From contig NC_135567.1 in NCBI RefSeq assembly GCF_964340395.1, positions 17,845,306-17,887,805 on the forward strand: DNA of 42,500 bases. Reading direction: 5' to 3'. Each line of letters begins with the position of its first letter. The stretch's first letter is position 1. Origin of the DNA: Glandiceps talaboti (Eukaryota; Hemichordata; Enteropneusta; Spengelidae). Under the pieces are notes generated by a model, which ran no database searches, was not told the DNA's origin, and saw only the letters and a program-made list of their open reading frames with translations. The translations under genes and the position numbers were made by a program. Shown one piece after another: positions 1 to 13,977 of this stretch.

Positions 1-79
1 ATACATACACACATACATACATACATACATACACGCACATAATTCAAAATAACTAATCAATAATACTATTTCACTTTAA

Positions 80-4220
<4,141 letters not shown>

Positions 4221-4254
4221 AAAATAAAATTTAAAACTGTGATGTCGACTTCAA

Positions 4255-4570
4255 TTGTGGAAACCTATCTATGACGTCACTCAGCTCTGTATTCTACAAT
4301 GTAACATTCGTGACGTCATAACTCAGCTCAATGATGTAATATTTGTCATAACAGCTCTGTAATCTATATAGATCCACCAATAAACGTAAAATTATATAAT
4401 GTTATGTTTGTGTCATAAATCCCACCTCTATGCTATAATGTAATGCGCATGTCATAACTTATCTCTGGACTCTATATGTAATGTAATGTTTATGACGTAA
4501 TACAACCCACCTCTGTACTCTCTTTATGACGTCAGATGATCCAACTCTGTAATATAGAATGTTTATGGCA
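4255..4570. repeat. Degenerate tandem repeat rich in TGACGTCA
   Basis: Just downstream of the esterase stop. Units of roughly 55-60 bp combine a TGACGTCA/TGACGTAAT block, CAGCTCTGTA and TAATGTT. Perfect palindromic CRE cores TGACGTCA occur near 4271, 4311 and 4524, with a half-matching TGACGTAA near 4493. It may lie in the 3' UTR or flank. Whether the CRE sites are functional is unknown. Confidence 0.55.
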
Positions 4571-5342
4571 TATAACCCAACTCCTAAGATTATTTTCGCC
4601 ATCATCAGTTGTCCCGAATTTTAAAATTAATTTGGCAATATTCTGTGTATGATGTACATCATTTCTTTTCCTTGAAATTTTGCCATTTCTTGAATTCAGT
4701 TTAGTTGCAGACAATATTTTCTCTATTAAAATTTTGTTTAACATAATACTTTTCGACGTCACACTACATGTTTTCTTGGAAGTCGGCAATAAAATAGGTC
4801 AAGGGGTCACTTCGTCTAGACGGCTGCCTGTGTAGTCTTTCCCCCCTCGTCATAATGCAAGTCATCAAATGTTTTCCCAATAACTATGAAATCATTTTCG
4901 TAATTTTAAATTTACAGTTTGTTTATTTTTAATGACTATTTGGAATTTCTGTGGAATTCATGATAAATTCTGAACTTACCATCTACTGCAATGACGTCAT
5001 CGTCGTAAACCGCGGCCTCTTTTACGGCACAGTTGCAAGGCGTTCGTTATTTCGCGGTATGGCGGAAAAAATACAGATCTGGTTTGCGAGAATTCCATGA
5101 CATCAGCCGCCATATGGGTTTGATCAGTCCGTCCGGAACTCCAGTGTTCACGTAACCGTTAGAGCCAGGCACCACTGTGACCAGTTACCGAGATTTTGTC
5201 AGGTCGAAGGCGGACTATATTCATCTTTTTATTAGAATAAAATAACTTTTTAAAACATAATTCTTTCTGACTTGTGTGTCAAAAATAACCTGAGTGAGTA
5301 ATTACAAAACATTTGAGAAAATTAAAAAGCTTGGGAACTACT
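4571..5342. other. Intergenic, no gene recognised; small CpG-richer patch at 4985-5215
   Basis: No supportable exon was found. The patch 4985-5215 is richer in CpG than its surroundings and starts with a TGACGTCA site near 4991. It contains an ATGGCGG followed by a 13-codon frame only. It could be a regulatory or transcript-start region, but nothing in the sequence proves it. Confidence 0.3.
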
Positions 5343-5978
5343 TAAGCCTAATAAAAAATATGTTTGGTTCCGGTTATCCGACCCCACCTAGTTTTTCACG
5401 CCGACCATAAAAACAGAGAGAATAAAATCACGAAAATTGTGAAGTCTCGAAATCAATAATGGATGCGGAAACTGACATCAACTGAAAAAGACAATATAAA
5501 ACTGTTCTTCCAATCTGTAATGGCTGTACATCTGATGAGAAGAAACCAATAACACAGAGACCATATGAAAACAACAGAAAAACATAATTATCTGAACTAG
5601 ACACTCACATATGAAAAAGTAAATAAATTTAAAAAAATCTACCTACCCCAACTATTTTAAATTTGAATGTAATGTGATTCACACAATTTTTTTTACGGCT
5701 TAGGCCTAATAAAAAATAAGATGTGTGGTTCCGATTACGCCTATATGGTCTCTGTGTTATTGGTTTCTTCTCAACAGATGTACACCCATTACAGATTGGA
5801 AGAACAGTTTATTTTGTCTTTTTAAGTTGATGTATTAAGTTTCCGCATCCACTATTTCTCGCAAGACTTCTCAATTTTCGCAATTTTTTTCTCTCGAATA
5901 CCTAAATATGTTTAGGATCGGCAGTGACAAAATAGGTGGGGGTCGGGTAACCAGAACCAAACATATTTTTAGGCCTTA
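5343..5978. mobile_element. Two abutting copies of a TTAGGCC-ended MITE in inverted orientation
   Basis: One copy runs 5343-5706 in minus orientation; a second, internally shorter copy runs 5698-5978 in plus orientation. Outer ends pair as inverted repeats (AAGCCTAATAAAAAATATG against CATATTTTTAGGCCTT, continuing into GGTTCCGGTTA / TAACCAGAACC). They meet at a shared TTAGGCCTAA palindrome near 5700. Internal landmark ACAGATTGGAAGAACAG occurs in both directions. A third copy is at 6447-6790. Confidence 0.75.
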
Positions 5979-6289
5979 CTAGTACATGTACTAGAAAATG
6001 GAAAATAACGTGAAATACAATATTTTCCTTGTATAGAATAAAGTGACTAACAGACTCAAAATATTCCATATCATCTGACGTCTCACCTAGTGGATTGTAA
6101 TTTAAGATTGACAGAAGTCACACTTGACATAAAAAATGTTGGCAAGTAGCCAAAACTAGAAGTTAGAAACTTCAACCAAAAAAATCAGTAACTTCAAAAC
6201 TATTATTTTCCTTTGTTACTCATCGCTTTAGTAAACACTAACAAAGTCAATAAAAACAGAAAATTTATAAGTGGATTTGTAGACATTTC

Positions 6290-6330
6290 AGATCTTGCAG
6301 ATCACGAACAATAAGGCCTAAAAAATGAAA
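6290..6330. repeat. Short AAGGCCTAAAAAAT fragment
   Basis: An isolated AAGGCCTA terminus like those of the neighbouring MITE family, without a partner arm. The rest of 5979-6446 shows no gene or recognisable repeat. Confidence 0.25.
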
Positions 6331-6446
6331 TCACTTTTGAAAAAGTAACAATGTTCCCAATTGGATTAAAATGAGAGAGAACTATAGAAATATTTGGTAA
6401 AGAACGAAAGGGGCACAAGCTGAGTTTATACTTTTTTGAATGAGTT

Positions 6447-6790
6447 TATGGCCTAATAAAAATTGTGTAGTTACGATTACGCTCAATTTTAGAATGGTGG
6501 GGTAGGTAGATTTTTTATTTTTTATTTTTTTTCTATGTGTGTGTCTAGTTCAGGTTTTCCATTGCTTTCCAAATGGTTTGTGTTGTCCGATGTACAGCCA
6601 TTACAGATTGGAAGAACAGTTTTATATTGTCTTTTTAAGTTTTCGCATCAACTATTTCTGGTGATACTGCAATTTTTTGCGATTTTATTATTTTCTTCTC
6701 GAATACATAAAAAGGTTTAGGGTCGGTGTGGCAGTGAAAAGCTAGGTGGGGGTTAGGTAACCGGAACTACACAATTCATTTGCTAAGGCC
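6447..6790 (+). mobile_element. Full-length MITE, TTAGGCC-ended family
   Basis: About 344 bp with imperfect terminal inverted repeats of about 30 bp: left GGCCTAATAAAAATTGTGTA, right ends TACACAATTCATTTGCTAAGGCC in the complementary sense. It shares the internal ACAGATTGGAAGAACAG block with the pair at 5343-5978. Its right end coincides with the stop codon of the minus-strand receptor-like gene. Confidence 0.75.
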
Positions 6791-9652
6791 TAAACAGTGG
6801 TGATAGTTTCATTAGTGGTACCAGCAGACAGCGCCCTCACACATCGGTGAGATTCAAACATGCTGAACACCTTATACATTGCTAACCTATCTGATCCATC
6901 TATACCATCCATGTTTGTTGTGTCAGATGCAGTGTTTGGTTTGCCTTCACCTCTATGTCCACGGTGCTGGTTTTCAGGAACTCGTCTGTATACAATACAC
7001 TTCCCAAGTATAAAAAATGCTATAACTACACCGAGATAAGTGAGTGATGGAGCACTCAGCATGGCATACTCAGAGACTGTTAAAGCCCTGTATTCATTTG
7101 AATTGATGCCATCCGTTGAACCTAATACAAAATTAACCAAATACATATATGTAATATACAGAAGATTCTGCTTAGCTTACAAATGATATTAATATGCAAT
7201 ATAAACATCTGTTGAGATAGACACAATAGATAACAGCAGTCTATTCACTTACATTCAATATGGTAAGATATAGTCTATTTACTTACCATTCAATATGGCA
7301 AGGTAGTCTATATAAATAAAGTATTGCATGGTAAGGTATAGTCTATTCACTTACCATTCAATATGGTAAGGTATAGTCTATTCACTTAACATTCAATATG
7401 GTAATATAGTCTATTCACTTACCATTCAATATGGTAAGGTATAGTCTATTCACTTACCATTCAATATGGTAAGGTACAGTCTATTCACTTACCATTCAAT
7501 ATGGTAAGGTAGTCTATTTTCTTACCATTCACCATTTTAAGGTAAACTAGACTCCTGACTTACCATTCAGCATTATCAGGTAAGGTATAGTTTATCCACT
7601 TACCATTCAACACTCAGATGGAAAGCATACTCTATTCACTTACCATTGACCATTTTAATTTAGACTATAGACTCATCACTTACCATTCAGCATTGTCCGG
7701 TTAGGTATAGTCTATCCACTTACCATTCAACACTCGAAGGTAAAACGTACTCTATTAACTTACCATTGGCCATTTTAGGATACATATTAGACTCCTCACT
7801 ATTAACCAATGTTAGGTAAAGTATTGTATATTTGCTTACCTTTAGCACTATAGGGTAAATCATAATCCATTCACTTACCATTCAACACTGTGAGGCATGC
7901 CCTTTTGTAAGCAGCATGGTAAGTAGTCAGACAGAGACAAACATAAGTACCAGAATCGTCCAGGGTTACAGAGACCAATGTCAGTTTTCCTTGATAAGTT
8001 GAATTTTCCCTAGCCCATATCTCACTGTGTCCCAGGAAGAGGTACGTCCGTCCTTTATATTCCAGGCTTCCACTCATATTGTATACACTGCTGGGGTTCG
8101 TGTGTGGTTCAGCTAACTTATACCAATGGATTCTCTCTGGTTGGAGGCGGCTATAAACTTTGCAATAAAATACTGCTGTATCTCCAACATGCATTGTCAG
8201 ATTGGCAGGGTGTTCATCAAGGATTCGGGGTTTTACATCCAGAATACCATAAGGATTATGTTTGTCTGTTAGCGGAATAACAGATTACTAGCTATAGGAT
8301 ATCATTATGTATGTGATGGTAAATAAAACTATTTACATGAGCTTTTATATCTTTAAAATGCCCCCCCCCCCCCCATATCCTAACTAAATCAACAACACAT
8401 TTTTAGAAAAATAAAAATGACGTGCATTCATTTTTGTGCAACTTTCTCTAAAATAGAATCCCAGGGAATGTTTCGAATTGTACGAAACGTGAAAACAAGA
8501 CCAGCGACTGTTTGCTTTCCACTGATAATAGGGACGATCGCACAATGTCACACACGCTCAATAAACGATCTTTGTTCGCTCAGGCCACCCCCCGCCTCCG
8601 AATGTTCACAAGTGCGCGACATCCATATCCACACGGTTATTAATGATGTAAACCATGTGGTGTAAATTATAACGGTCACATCACAACGATCAATACAACA
8701 TACTAAAACATGAACACATTGAATAACCGGAAACCCAGTATTGCATACATTAGCAGTACATTTTCATCAACTCAACTTATCAACATCTCAGTAGTAAATT
8801 TAAATACTGAACCTTTTAATCAGTGAAGGCGTGAAACTTTTCAAAATTTGGTTTGAAATACGTCAATGAAATTCCGCAATCGAATTGATGCCAGACCGTA
8901 CCCGCGATCGACCAGTTCCCCTCTGAAGCGAACGAAGGAAATGAGCGCGCGTGTCACATCATACGATTGAGCGTCCTCTACATGTATCATGATCGGTAGC
9001 GCAAAACTAATGCAACAATGTAACAAATTTGACATCCTCTGGCGTCATAGAGCCAAGAATCGTCTCCGAAGGAAATAATCGTGTACACAAACAGAAATGA
9101 CTGTAAAATTATACCAAAAACATTCAATTTACCCATTCACAAGAGATAAACTTGGGAAATCTTGACTCTGTTTTTCACAATTTTAATTTATGTTACATTT
9201 TACCGACTCCAGCCCTCGTATCAAGTTGTGATACATCGATTAGCAGACTACACTTAACGTACATGGACACATAATTTAGGTATTTCTCACAGAGCGCCAT
9301 TTCAGGAATTCACGCCGTATCTTGAAAAAAAATTGGTAGTAGAGTTCTTAGCGACCATTTGTCACACTTCTACAGGTATACTGTTACTTCAATCAGTTTC
9401 AATCGAGTTATTTACCTAAGAATTCCATCCATAATTTCAAAAGACAAACGCCATGCTAATCGTTCAAAAATAGTAAACTAAAATGTCATGAAAATGTCGG
9501 GAGCACCTTCACTTCAGCAAAAAAGCTTTGAATAAATATTAGAAAAAACTGATAACCTCACCTTTATTTTTTTGTACCTGGCTTAGAACCATTTCTACAA
9601 GCACGAAGACAGTACAGTATCCAAAACAGCGTAACACTCTCATCCCCGCCAT
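6790..9652 (-). CDS. FGFR-like single-Ig transmembrane protein without kinase (predicted; at least one exon missing)
   Basis: Three minus-strand exons are supported. 9652-9578 is a signal-peptide exon (start MAGMRV, hydrophobic CTVFVLVEMVLSQ, donor gtac, phase 0). 8265-7879 encodes an Ig domain with PANLT, FYCKVYS, IHWYK and DDSGTYVCL, closest in pattern to FGFR Ig domain III (PAN.T, CKVYS..QP.I.W.K, DAGEYTCL); it ends AATG|gtaagt in phase 1. 7121-6790 joins in phase and encodes a short stalk, a transmembrane helix (about TYLGVVIAFFILGKCIVY), a basic RR stop-transfer and a tail of about 60 residues ending in TTV. The Ig exon needs an incoming phase that the signal exon does not supply, so an intervening exon is unidentified. 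The expected role, by analogy to FGFRL1, is ligand binding at the cell surface without kinase signalling. An FGFR with its kinase spliced elsewhere is the alternative; no kinase exon is visible between 4221 and 6790. Confidence 0.6.
7245..7880 (-). repeat. Intronic minisatellite copying the 5' splice site (minus strand)
   Basis: Read on minus, units of about 35-40 bp repeat TTGAATGgtaagtgaatag. The real junction of the Ig exon at 7879 reads GTGTTGAATG|gtaagtgaat. About a dozen additional copies of the exon-end plus donor fill the intron. Copies nearest the exon preserve GTGTTGAATG best; distal ones have ATATTGAATG. Confidence 0.85.
8266..9577. other. Intron or unresolved region of the receptor-like gene
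   Basis: An additional exon (phase 0 in, phase 1 out) is expected here on minus, but none could be recognised by conserved Ig residues. A C14 homopolymer lies at 8361-8374. No repeat family described elsewhere in the window was seen. Confidence 0.4.
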
Positions 9653-9749
9653 CTCTACGTTTTCAAGTGTCGTCAAAACTTGGATATGCGCGAAAGAACG
9701 ATGCGCACGTTGTACGTGATTGGTCAAAGGACTAATCGTCACTAACTTT

Positions 9750-11163
9750 TATCATGCTTATCATATACATAGTGTCATGTGCATAGTCCACAAATTCGTC
9801 TGAATTGTGAAGTATTTTGCTATTTGAAAGTATTATTGCACGTCTATACTATAGTAATGTGTGCATACTGATAACTCAGGGAGTTAGCAAATTTTCAGAA
9901 TAGAGGCAACAATGTTTGAAAAGGCGGAAATAACAACGACAGGTGGAGGAGACGTACATTTTTTTATTTGCTTCGCGAAAACTCGGAGCGAGCGTCGCAA
10001 TCACACGTCAACGAAAGGTTATCTCTATGCGGTCGGTGAGGGCGCACGGTACAAGGATGTACGAATACTTTTATATAAATGATATCGGTACATACAAAAT
10101 AACTCGTTTAGCTTTAATTTTAGTAATGTGAAGCTCCGCGGACTGTGAGAGTCTAACGTTCAACAGGTGTTGTCAGTGGGTATCATTTTTTTTATAGGCC
10201 CGAACTTGCACAGGGTGTAGCAGTGTGATTAATGATTTTATTAACTGTCTTTTTTCTTTTTTCTTTTCTTTTTTCCTGAATGGTCTCTTCTTTCGGTCGA
10301 ATAATCACTCCCCGGACTCTGACACTTTATTTACTGAATAATAAAGGTACCAAATACCCCCCCCCCCCCCACCACCATCAAATCCTAATATGAAGTTATG
10401 TAAAAACAAAAACATTGTAATTACACTGACGCAGTACCCTCCTCCGATTTGGCGTCTTTTAACTCCTGGGGAGTATCACACCGAACAAACGTACAATTGT
10501 ACGCTAGATCATAGGAGTTAAACTTGTATCTCACACCGAATCTTATTATTGCAGGAAAGTGACAGGACTTGAAATCTTTCAAATGTTAATAAGGTAAACG
10601 ACAAGTCTTGATTTTATGGTTTAATTTGGTTCAAGCTCATACCATCAACAGCAGACTAGCAACACCTGTTTGGTGGTGTAAGGTTCAAATCACAAGCAAA
10701 ATATTTCAGACCAGTAGCATTCTATTAAATGTCTCCTCCAATTCGTACCCAGAAATGTATTCGTGTTCCCCATTTTCTTCTTCTGCTAACCCCCGTAAAC
10801 TCTGCTTGTTCACTTTATGAGACAGTATGAGAAACACCGGATTATATTTTCAGGAAATACATACATGTGTAACTCAGAACGCACCAGAATACTTCAGCAA
10901 GCAATGAAACGATTGTGTATAGTTCTATATTCGTTTCTGACGTAAGTTTCCACGTTTCCTGAAATATTTACGTCATTTTAAAAGTGACCGCTTTGATATT
11001 TTAAAGTCAAGGAAACTGTCTATTGAATCATTTTAATGTTTTCCTCTCTTCCTTGCATTGTTACATTACACAGATCAGAATTATAATTAAAAAATGCCAT
11101 CATTCGACAGCGTTCCTATCAAAGTATTTATCTGACAGGGTCTGAATAGAATACGTCATGCAC
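9750..11163. other. Intergenic region between the divergent receptor-like and TAX1BP1 genes
   Basis: No convincing gene. It holds a half MITE (10010-10160), a pyrimidine tract near 10240-10275 and a C14 run at 10357-10370. Short open frames here lack splice sites or recognisable motifs. Promoters of both flanking genes should lie in or next to this stretch because they are transcribed away from it. Confidence 0.5.
10010..10160. mobile_element. Half copy of the palindromic element with GACTGTGAGAGAGTC ends
   Basis: Contains GTGAGGGCGCACGGTACAAG, then ACATACAAAATAAC, TTTAGCT and terminal GGACTGTGAGAGTCTAAC. This matches, in order, the right half of the palindrome at 29902-30197. The left arm is missing. 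Confidence 0.55.
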
Positions 11164-11293
11164 TATAAATAGCATTGTGCGAGCTACGCAACGTCACACT
11201 GTTTTGAATCATTCGTGTTTCTTAAATAAGAAAACCCCATTGTTTCAATTCATGTCTACACTGCAGCGTTAATAGAAGCACAAAATATACCAG
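11164..11293 (+). promoter_or_regulatory. Candidate TAX1BP1 TATA box and non-coding first exon
   Basis: TATAAATAG at 11164 is followed about 30 bp downstream by a plausible start (CGTCACACTG) and about 100 bp of AUG-poor leader ending ATACCAG|gtaagt at 11293. The coding exon at 13975 begins three bases before its ATG after a good acceptor, so an upstream non-coding exon is required. This is the best candidate, but the junction is inferred. Confidence 0.45.
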
Positions 11294-13974
11294 GTAAGTA
11301 GTTCTATGACATCTGAAACACTTAAAGTAGTAATTTAATTTTCGAAAGAACCCTACACTACGAGTTGATCATGGTTTGTTTATCTCGTTTTCCAATATGG
11401 CCGACTGTTCAATGGGTCGTATTTTCGAACTACGTATGTGGAAAATAAAATGTAAACATTGCAATATTTTACACGTTTTGAACTTGAAATATGCCTTACT
11501 ATAGTTTTATGTTCGTGTATGTGTGTACGTGTACAAGGTGGAGTCTTTTATAATCGAATTGACATGTGATGTGATCAGCAGAGGGGTAAATTCCCCGTAA
11601 ACGGTAAAATCTATTTTAGGTCGTGATCACAGTACAGTGTGCACAACCATGGTGGTTCTAGGTGTACATGCAATGATGCGTATTGGTAAAATATAAGCTT
11701 ACCTCCACGGTATAACATGTATGCATCCGTAGTATTATTACACTAAACATTGATATGTACTGTTGTACAGATACACACTAACAAAAATTCTGATGTCATA
11801 TTTGCGCTGAAATACTATTACTATTCGTAGAAATGAGAACACAGTACGTGGAAAAATATCAATGTACAATGTAAACACATCATTATTTCAATCATGTACA
11901 CAACTGGTACTTCTGCTTTCGTTATCATTTTATATTGTCCGAGTTGAAAGTGTAGCATAGACGGGTTTCACTGCCTAATGGTAACCAGTATTGAATGACA
12001 AATATAAAGTTACTATGACCAGGACTATGACCTCCCTGAGTACACTGTTTTATATCTTCAAATTCGTTATCATTCTCTGGTCCAAGTGTACAGCGTTTGT
12101 GTGTTTTGTTATCATTCAATGGTCCGAGTTCAAAATGTTCATGTTATTTATAATAATCACCCACTGGTGCAGTTTAATGTGTCCACTGTTCACGGCCAAA
12201 CCCATTTGTTTGGTTTAATACCATAAATTGGTTTGGAATACACAAAAATTATGTACATAAATTGTAACTTGCTGAGTTTGCATGTATAATATATATGTAT
12301 TTCAAATTTAGATAATACCTTTAGTAAACTTTTACTCAATAATTATATGGAATAACTTATACAATATAGTTTGGCCAAGGATGTATTGGAAATATTGCTT
12401 TGAGAAATATGACACGCCTCCTTTCCACTCTGGTTCATCCCTTACCAGGGCTCAAAATTAACAGTAGTCCTGTGTCCACAGACTATCAATTCTTGTTATG
12501 GTGCTACCATAATTTACAGCTGGTACCACTCATATTTATACACGAAAGTATTTAACAACACACTTATTTCCAATAGAGGAACTATTTTCAGTTCAGGAAT
12601 ATAGGACTGTTGGTCACCATCCTTTGGGTTAACAATTTCTGAAAATGGTAGCCCACTAGGACCACCAAAGAAAAATATTAATTTTTAGCCCTGCTTAATT
12701 AAGGAAAACTATGAGACTGCACAGATATTTGTGTTATTATTAGATATAACAGACAAGAAGTAGCTTTAGTTTAGTCGTTTTTAATCAGTTTTCCAAAAAT
12801 TTATGGACAGTGATATGGGTTTGGGCATTTACTTTACATGAAAATTACACATAGGTTATATATTTATATATAGTTTAAGGGTTTCCTGTATGAGGATCTA
12901 AATTCTAATCACAGCAGAGTGGGACAGATGTGTTAGAATTTTAGGAGTGCATATTTGCAGAGCTATATGTTTTTCTGTTAATGAGCTCTACCACTATTTT
13001 GTCTTTGAAGTCATTTCTAAATTAAAAAAAAGTGAGTCATGGTCACGGTTACCAAATACCAAATATGTAACTGTACCCTTAAGGAGACCAAGCCTATTTT
13101 TACAGAATGACTGTACATGTATACATATATCTATAGGCAGTGAAGAAGGAAACAAAAACCACACTAAGGTACATACAATTGTATGTACGTCATATATCTA
13201 TAGAATCATACATGTAGCTTGACAGTGAAGAAGGGAACATCGAACAAAAACCACACTAAAGGTACACACACAAAGATTCTCTAAGGTACATGTATATTGT
13301 ATTATAGACTATGGTCCCTGTATTGGGCGCTGTATATGTATATCTTTAATGGCATACATGTACATGCTTTGTGGTTTTGTGTTGTGTGTACAGTAACCGT
13401 AAACCATACTGTACTATGTACCATTCTGTACAGCACGTATTATACTTGGTGCGAATGTACGCTCTCTCAGCTGAGTGTACCAGGTGATTTAGACTTGCTA
13501 AGAGTCAGTGTATGTCCTGTTAAACATGGTGCCAATGTCCACTCTCTCAGCTGATTCAGACTCTCTAAGAGTCAGTGTACGTCCTGTTATACCTGGTGCC
13601 AATGTCCGCTCCTATCAGCTGATTGTGGCGTGCAATGACTCACTTATGACATGAGACTGTCAGACACAATACTATTGTCTTTGACAATGTGATGTCATAC
13701 CTTTGTTGTTTATTGTCAATAGGCAATTGATTTGTATATATATAGGCCTTGCAATAATTTCAGTGTCAGACTTAATCATTTACTGGTGTTGATTTGTTCA
13801 TTTATATCAATATTTGTTACCATGGTGATTATTAATTTCTACTTATATCTGATGTGTCAGTCACCATGGTGTTCAATGTAAATATGTCAATTACATTTGA
13901 TATGCTATTGTTACCATGGTGATTATTTTGCTGATTATTTCTGCTAATGGTGTCACTGACGTTTTTCTCTCCAG
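11294..13974 (+). other. Probable first intron of TAX1BP1
   Basis: No coding exon seen. Contains the hAT-like element at 12446-12693. A partial duplication occurs at 13125-13290, where a block with GTGAAGAAGG, AAAAACCACACTAA and GGTACA appears twice. Near 13450-13620 there is a triplicated stretch (GCCAATGTCC / CTCTCTCAGCTGA / GTCAGTGTA). Confidence 0.45.
12446..12693. mobile_element. hAT-like MITE, CAGGGCT termini
   Basis: 248 bp. Left end CAGGGCTCAAAATTAA and right end TTAATTTTTAGCCCTG are inverted repeats with one mismatch. The flanks CTTAC and CTTAA are a candidate 5-bp target-site duplication with one mismatch. No coding capacity. Confidence 0.65.
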
Positions 13975-13977
13975 ACA

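Noticed and set aside
6790-7146. Start of the minus gene at the Met of 7146
   Set aside because: The Met lies before a good acceptor (TATTAG) and the upstream Ig exon joins in exact phase at 7121, so the frame extension is intronic.
8841-9035. Missing exon of the FGFR-like gene
   Set aside because: The open frame has no Ig signature residues and no convincing splice pair with the required phases.
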